From: Deroplatys truncata
Lineage: Eukaryota; Arthropoda; Insecta; Mantodea; Mantidae
Length of the DNA stretch: 64,000 nucleotides
Direction: 5' to 3'
Assembly: GCA_030765065.1 (NCBI GenBank)
Contig: CM060990.1
Coordinates: forward strand, 419,315,198-419,379,197
Under the pieces are notes generated by a model. It worked only from the letters and a program-made list of their open reading frames with translations. It was not told where the DNA came from and made no database searches. Below, piece by piece: positions 58,761 through 64,000 of the stretch. Made by a program: the position numbers and the translations under genes. Position 1 is the first letter of the stretch. Each line of letters opens with the position of its first letter.

Positions 58761-60594
58761 ACTATTTATGCGCTTATGGCTCCTGAATGAAAAGAGAGGA
58801 CGATGCGATAATAATCAGTTACATCCCTGGAATGCGGCGCGTCATTGACGTATTGTTCCAAGTTGACCAGGATATCCTGGTTCGAATCCTAGGTGTGATT
58901 ACAAATGCATTTTCCAATAACATTAGAAGTAATTTAGATAAGGACGCCAAATAAACCGTATTACCTGTATGTGATTAGGTAGTTTCTTCCGAATGCATCC
59001 TTGGGTACCTGCCTCCCTGTGTCTGAGCTTTAATTGTTAAATCTCCATTATCTAAGAAGCTAAGAAAGATAGAGAGTTGGACGGAAGCATAATTGATAAA
59101 TCCTATGATGTGCAATTAATACTGTATATAATTGTCAATCAGTTGTCCTTAGTTTGCATACCTATCTTTCAAGGAATTCCTTAATTTTCGTCTATACTTT
59201 GGTATATATCTGTTAGGTTGATGCCTTAACTGCGTACAGCTCTGTTAAACATGCCTAACTAATATTAGTGATAATTTGTCCCTAGTGTTCTGGGTTCGAA
59301 TACTGATTCAATTCAATTTAAATATAAATTTAATAGCTCATGGTCTAATTTAGATAGACGCCTCAAATAAAATGCAAACAGAGTACCTAGTACAGACATA
59401 TTGTTATCATGACAAAACGTACTTTACAGTACTCAGATCGAACCCCGAAGAGGTGATTTCATACGTCTTCAAGAATATGGATCTTACCTGGTTCAGGTAA
59501 AGATCAAATGGTAGATGTTGATGCGGGGAGCTAAATTACTAAAGTATATTTGGTAAAAGCATTATCTGGTTCAATTCTAGAAGCTTAAAATCCGTGGAAA
59601 TCTGTAAAAATTACTTTGCACGTGATTGTAGCGAAATGTAATGGTTTTCCGCGATAATTGAGTGTTAAGCGTAGAGGAATAGCATAGTGTATACTAATTC
59701 TTTGGAGAATGAAGGGAAGATGAAAAGGAAGAATTGAAAAGGGAATGAAGATATGAAATAATACAGTATATACACGAATTAAGTTAAATAAGGGAAGAAA
59801 ATCTTATGCGTCACCTTTTAAGCGGCTACTTCTAAAGTATTGCAGTAATAGAGATGGTGTTAACTTTGGTGCAATGGATGGTGTTAGTAGTGGTGGTGGT
59901 GGTGGTGGTGGTGGTAGGCTTTGAATGGAATCATTTGTCGGAATGAGCGTGTGAGAATGCTTCTCTTGTTGGTGTAACTGTATATTCAGGTAGTTATGAG
60001 CCGAGTTTAAACGTGTATGATAGAGCCAGACATCCTGTCTCTGGGTGTGGCGTCATATACATCCCGTATCTGGGTGTGATGTTATATGGCAGAGGTTAAT
60101 ACGTACATAACGTCTATATACAGGTTGTTATGGGACGAGTTTAAACGTGTTTGATAGTGTCAGAGATCCTGTCTCTGGGTGTCACGTCATATGGCTGAGG
60201 TTAATACACGCAGAGCGCTTAAATGAGTGCTATACAACAAACTAGCTTTCATGCCGTGGTTTAGTGTTGAATTAAACGTTTGATTATCGATCACGTTATA
60301 TCATTAAAAGGCATTGATGTTAGTGAAATACCAGAGTTTTAGCCACTTAATCAGAATTTAAATGCTCAAATCATCGCACGATTGGTTTGAAACCATATAA
60401 GGACGAGAAACATACAGCGAATAAGGAGTAAATGATGCTTAACATATAGATTATCTTTTTAAAACCTCTAAATACTTAAAATATCAGCGTCAACGTTGAA
60501 GAGGAAAGTAATAAAAGCGTTACAGCATGGGATTTGACATGTAATGTTATCTGAGAGGTCTGCGCCTTATCCATAATTAGGGGTTCGTTCACAC
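58761..60594. other. Spacer between polymerase copies 2 and 3, with scattered repeats
   Basis: No gene. It contains two diverged units sharing TAATTTAGATA and CGCC(T)CAAATAAA (about 58920 and 59350), each near a B-box-like GGTTCGAAT (58882 and 59291). A GGT microsatellite lies at about 59891-59914, and a roughly 134-bp tandem duplication with GAGTTTAAACGTGT and ATCCTGTCTCTGGGTGT spans about 59993-60215. It may include the outer part of element 3. Confidence 0.45.
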
Positions 60595-60885
60595 GCATGC
60601 ACACTCAGACACACACACATACAATCTCACTCACATGTCCACACACGCATAGACACATCGCACTTACACGCATACAGACTCAAAGCAGACGCACTCACAC
60701 ACACAGCACACGCAAGCACACACACGCGCACACAGCAAAGGCGGCCACACACAGAGACACGCAAAACATATCGCACTTACAGACACACACAAACAGACGC
60801 GCTCACACACAGCACACGTGGGCACACACACAGACACGGAAACACACATTCACACGCGCACACACACCGACATGCATGGAAACAT
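60595..60885. repeat. AC-rich simple-sequence tract
   Basis: Irregular ACACAC-rich sequence. It corresponds in position and composition to the AC-rich tract at 45730-45900 upstream of polymerase copy 1. The long open frames in it are compositional. Confidence 0.8.
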
Positions 60886-60959
60886 ACACACTTTCTTTCT
60901 TGTTTGCTTTCTGTCTTTCTTTATTTCTTGTTTTGTTTCTTTCTTCTTCTTGATCTGCG

Positions 60960-61397
60960 GACAGTCAAACACATAGATACACACGCACACCTTCGAACTG
61001 TTCATCCAGCACATGAACCAGCACGAATTCCTAGAACTCTTCCTAACACATAGAGGTGCATGCTCAGCACATTTTGAAGCTTTGTTTAAGCACATGAACC
61101 TGTACGAAGACCTACGGACACCCCCGAACACCTGTGTAACACGTATTGCAATATAAGAGTTTAGACGCTTAATGGCCGTTTTATTGTTAAAATTCAGTAT
61201 ATCATTCATCTAGAAATGTCCTTGCTCCGTCTATAAATAGGGTACGTTCAGGTGCTGAACTTCATTTTAGTAATTAGCCTTGAGGTGTCTACATCGTGTT
61301 CACACTGAGAATTAACGGCTTTCGAACGTTTTATCAAGGTGAAGAGGTCTACATTTCCTTGAACAAGGGTTAACACGCTGTTACATCGAGAATAAAT
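60960..61397 (+). promoter_or_regulatory. 5' leader of polymerase copy 3
   Basis: Collinear with 45980-46464: tandem CACGAA/CCCCGAACACC-type units, then the conserved ATTAACGGCTTTCGAA and GTTTTATCAAGGTGAA block. A good TATA box, CTATAAATAG, lies at 61231-61240, about 160 bp before the coding similarity starts. Confidence 0.55.
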
Positions 61398-64000
61398 AGG
61401 AATAAATCTGCATATAAGGATATTATTCCAAGGGCTACTGGATTCTCTTGCGGTAAATGCGGAAAGAAATTTCTACGAGGTTATGATAAGAGAAGGCACG
61501 AGATGGGGTGCAAGCGACTCTGCAAGTGTAAATATTGTAGCATAACCTTCATTGACAGTTATAGGGGCCAGCGACACGAAGATGTATGTGAAATACACAT
61601 AACAGAGAAGAAAAGTAGATTGGAACCTACTAAACAACAGTTATTATCTACAATGGAGGAGTGTGATATGAAGAAATATGAGACTTAATTCGAAGGACGC
61701 TGGAAGTTGTATTTTATACGATGCGAATCATCTAAGAATCTGAATATATATCTGCATGAGGCAAAACAACGGATAATCCAGACTCTATATAAAGAGCTTG
61801 GTATATTTTCACAAGCGTGTGAAAATTAATCTTCTGGCTGAGGGTCGATTTGGCAGCAGTATCGGAGAAACCTTTGACAAAACATTTAAAACACGGAATC
61901 AACTTCTTCTTCTAGAAACGGATCTGGACTCTCTTTTGGAAACGAAATTCATGAAAGTTGTAACCGAAATGGAGGAATTACAGCTTAAAGGTAGCAACTG
62001 GGCTCTGCTTGCCGTGGAGGGATTTCGACTTCGTATGAACAAGTATAACCCGTCACGAGAAAGTAGCTACGTACCACTACCGCCACTTGTTGAAGAAAAG
62101 CCTGCATAAACATCCAGAACTACACCGCCAAGAAACGATTCATATATTCTGTATTAGCCAAATATGTTGAGAAGGATGCACAGCGCATCAGCAAGTATGA
62201 GCAACTCCAAGATAAGTACGACTTTAGCTGTGTTTCTGATCGAACTCCACTATCTTAAATATCTAAGTTTGAGAAGCTTAAGTGTATGTCTATAAACGTT
62301 TTGAGACTGGATATGAAACACGTAGTGTATCCAATAAAAGTTGCTGAGACTGAACTACCTAAACACCGTAACCTGTTACTATTGAGTGACAGTTGTGGAA
62401 AGCAGCACTACGTATATATAAAGAATTTTGAGAAGTTCGTTCGGCGTCAGAAAACTATATGTAATGGACGTGTTTATACCCGTAAGCGTTGTTTTAGACA
62501 TTTTGATGATCGATATGGACGAAATGGGTTGGATATACTACAGGAACATTTACCAATCTGTAATTAACATGGTGCTATAGGCGTAGTTGTGCCTACAAAG
62601 GAGAAATCAATTGTTCAATTTAAAAATATTGAGAGGATGTTGAAACTGGTTTACGTCATCTATGCAGACTTTGAAAGCATCCTCGCTCCATTTCATACAT
62701 GCATTCCCAATCCTGAAACTTCATATAAATTCCTTATCAGCAGCATGCATCTATGCATTTCTGTGCTTATGTGAATTCTGCTCAATCTGTTGAACATCTG
62801 GGAACTATTCCTAAGCATCCCTATGCTTATCGTGGTGTTGATGCCGCTCAGAAGTTTGTGGAATATCTGGCATTCTTTGCAAAGAAAATTAATAATATAT
62901 ACAAATCTGTCATGCCTCTAAAACTTACAGATTAACAGCAGATGGATTTTGAGTCTTCTGCAGTATACTACTTGAGTATAAAATCCTTTACTGAAGAGAA
63001 TTATGAAGTTCGTGACGTTGTTTCTCAGTGGTGAATATCGTGGAAGTGTACATTATCAGTGTAATTTAGCTTGCAAAACACCTAAATATATTCCTGTCTC
63101 CATGCACAACATCAGTGGATATGACTCACATTTCATTGTTAAGGAGTTGGGTTGTACAAGTGAGCGCGTGGAAGTAACTCCTAGCTCTGAAGAAAGCTAC
63201 ATATCATTCTCTAGGTATGTAGGAGATATAAAGCTTCGGTTTGTGGATAGCTTTCGCTTCCTGAGTACAAGCTTGGATAAGTGGGTAAAAAATCTAACTT
63301 CATATCCTGAAACATTGAAGTACTTCGGGGAAGGAAGTTGAAGTTAGTGACTCGTAAGGGAGTATTTCCCTATAATTTCGTTACGTTATGGGATGTTTTG
63401 AACAAGATCTGCTTGCTTCCTAAGGACTCCTTCTACAATAGATTAAATGAAGAAGAAAGTAGTGATGCTGACTACAATCATGCTAGAAATGTATGGCAGC
63501 TGTTTAATGTGAGAATCCTGGGCGATTACAACGACCTGTACTTAACCTCAGATGTACTTCTAGCCGATGTCTTTGAGACATTTGGAGATCAAACCCTCAA
63601 GACACACAACGTTGACCCCGCTCATTATTTTACATCTCCAGGCCTTACTTGGGACGCCATGTTACGGTATACTAGAATTCAGCTGGAATTGCTACAGGAT
63701 TATGATCAATTACTCATGATAGAATCTGGTATAAGAGGAGGCTTATGCCAAGTTTCCCATCGGTATGCCGAAGCAAACAACACCTAAAAGTATGATCCGT
63801 CGAGATAAACCCAATTTATTACATGCGAGGACGCCAATAACCAATATGGTTGGGCAATGTGCCATGCCCTCCCTTATGGTGCATTTCAGTGGGTTTCACC
63901 TGAAGAAATCGATATAGAAGAACTACAAGAAGATCATCCTCATGGATACATATTAGAGGTTGACATCGAGTATCCTGCAGAACATTACGCTCTACACAAC
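61398..64000 (+). pseudogene. Family B DNA polymerase (Polinton-type), copy 3, runs off the window
   Basis: Similarity starts where copy 1 has its ATG, but that codon reads AGG here (61398-61400). Zinc-finger-like CGKKFL and CKCKYCSITF come first, then KINLLAEGRFG, SINVLRLDMKHVVYPI, the exonuclease I block YADFESILAP (about 62660-62690, Asp and Glu kept), exonuclease II SGYDSHF (about 63115-63137), exonuclease III LYLTSDVLLADVF (about 63538-63575), and a DANNQYGWAM block (about 63828-63860). The palm motif C and C-terminus would lie beyond 64000. Breaks include TAA at 61686-61688, frame changes near 61800, 62100, 62240, 62560, 62760, 62940 and 63340, and a stop near 63785. It is the most complete of the three copies, but not translatable. 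Confidence 0.87.

Noticed and set aside
58882-58892. Functional tRNA gene
   Set aside because: The B-box-like motif lacks a paired T-arm and no cloverleaf can be drawn around it.
60597-60953. 118-codon Thr/His-rich frame and its antisense Cys/Val frame
   Set aside because: Created by the AC-rich simple sequence.
1-64000. CRISPR array or prokaryotic operons
   Set aside because: The tandem arrays lack the repeat-spacer pattern, and introns, SINEs and spen show that this is animal nuclear DNA.

Overview
The window is nuclear DNA of an arthropod, most likely an insect with a large, repeat-rich genome. The evidence is interrupted genes with GT-AG introns, tRNA-derived SINEs with target-site duplications, LINE, Penelope, pogo, hAT and Tc1/mariner-type transposons, and long AT-rich spacers. 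The one clear host gene is the first coding exon of split ends (spen/SPEN) at 37370-37452 on the minus strand. A polyneopteran insect is my guess from the SINE style and repeat load; nothing in the sequence proves it.

Layout. Positions 1-37369 hold no recognisable host exon. If the spen reading is right, this is the start of a very long first coding intron. It carries decayed mobile elements: a DD83E (Sailor-like) Tc1/mariner relative (1478-3378), a pogo element with both terminal repeats (6730-8566), a LINE with RT and RNase H remains (9437-12130) bracketed by two oppositely oriented hAT-type MITEs, a hAT transposase scrap (19990-20480), a two-copy dispersed repeat, and several SINEs. The spen start exon has two upstream ORFs and a GAGA-rich, GC-richer leader (37453-37900).

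Positions 38414-54111 hold two minus-strand copies of a multi-copy arthropod gene family that I recall as carrying the domain DUF7869. Copy 1 (38414-41827) keeps three exons with good splice sites but is broken by a stop, a frameshift and a SINE. Copy 2 is scattered over 42720-54111 by nested insertions: a Penelope-like element in its last codons, a CAGGGC-ended DNA transposon in its body, a 7.1-kb Polinton/Maverick-like element inside the edge of that transposon, and a SINE inside that element's right terminal repeat.

The Polinton-like element (44006-51094) is the most striking feature. It has nearly identical 1.8-2.0 kb terminal inverted repeats with subterminal 70-bp arrays, a candidate 6-bp target duplication, and only a broken protein-primed-type family B DNA polymerase between them; no integrase, ATPase, protease or capsid gene is visible. 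Positions 54195-64000 hold two more polymerase copies: a C-terminal half on the minus strand beside a long array of the same 70-bp unit, and an N-terminal half on the plus strand that runs off the window. All three copies are disrupted and none looks functional.
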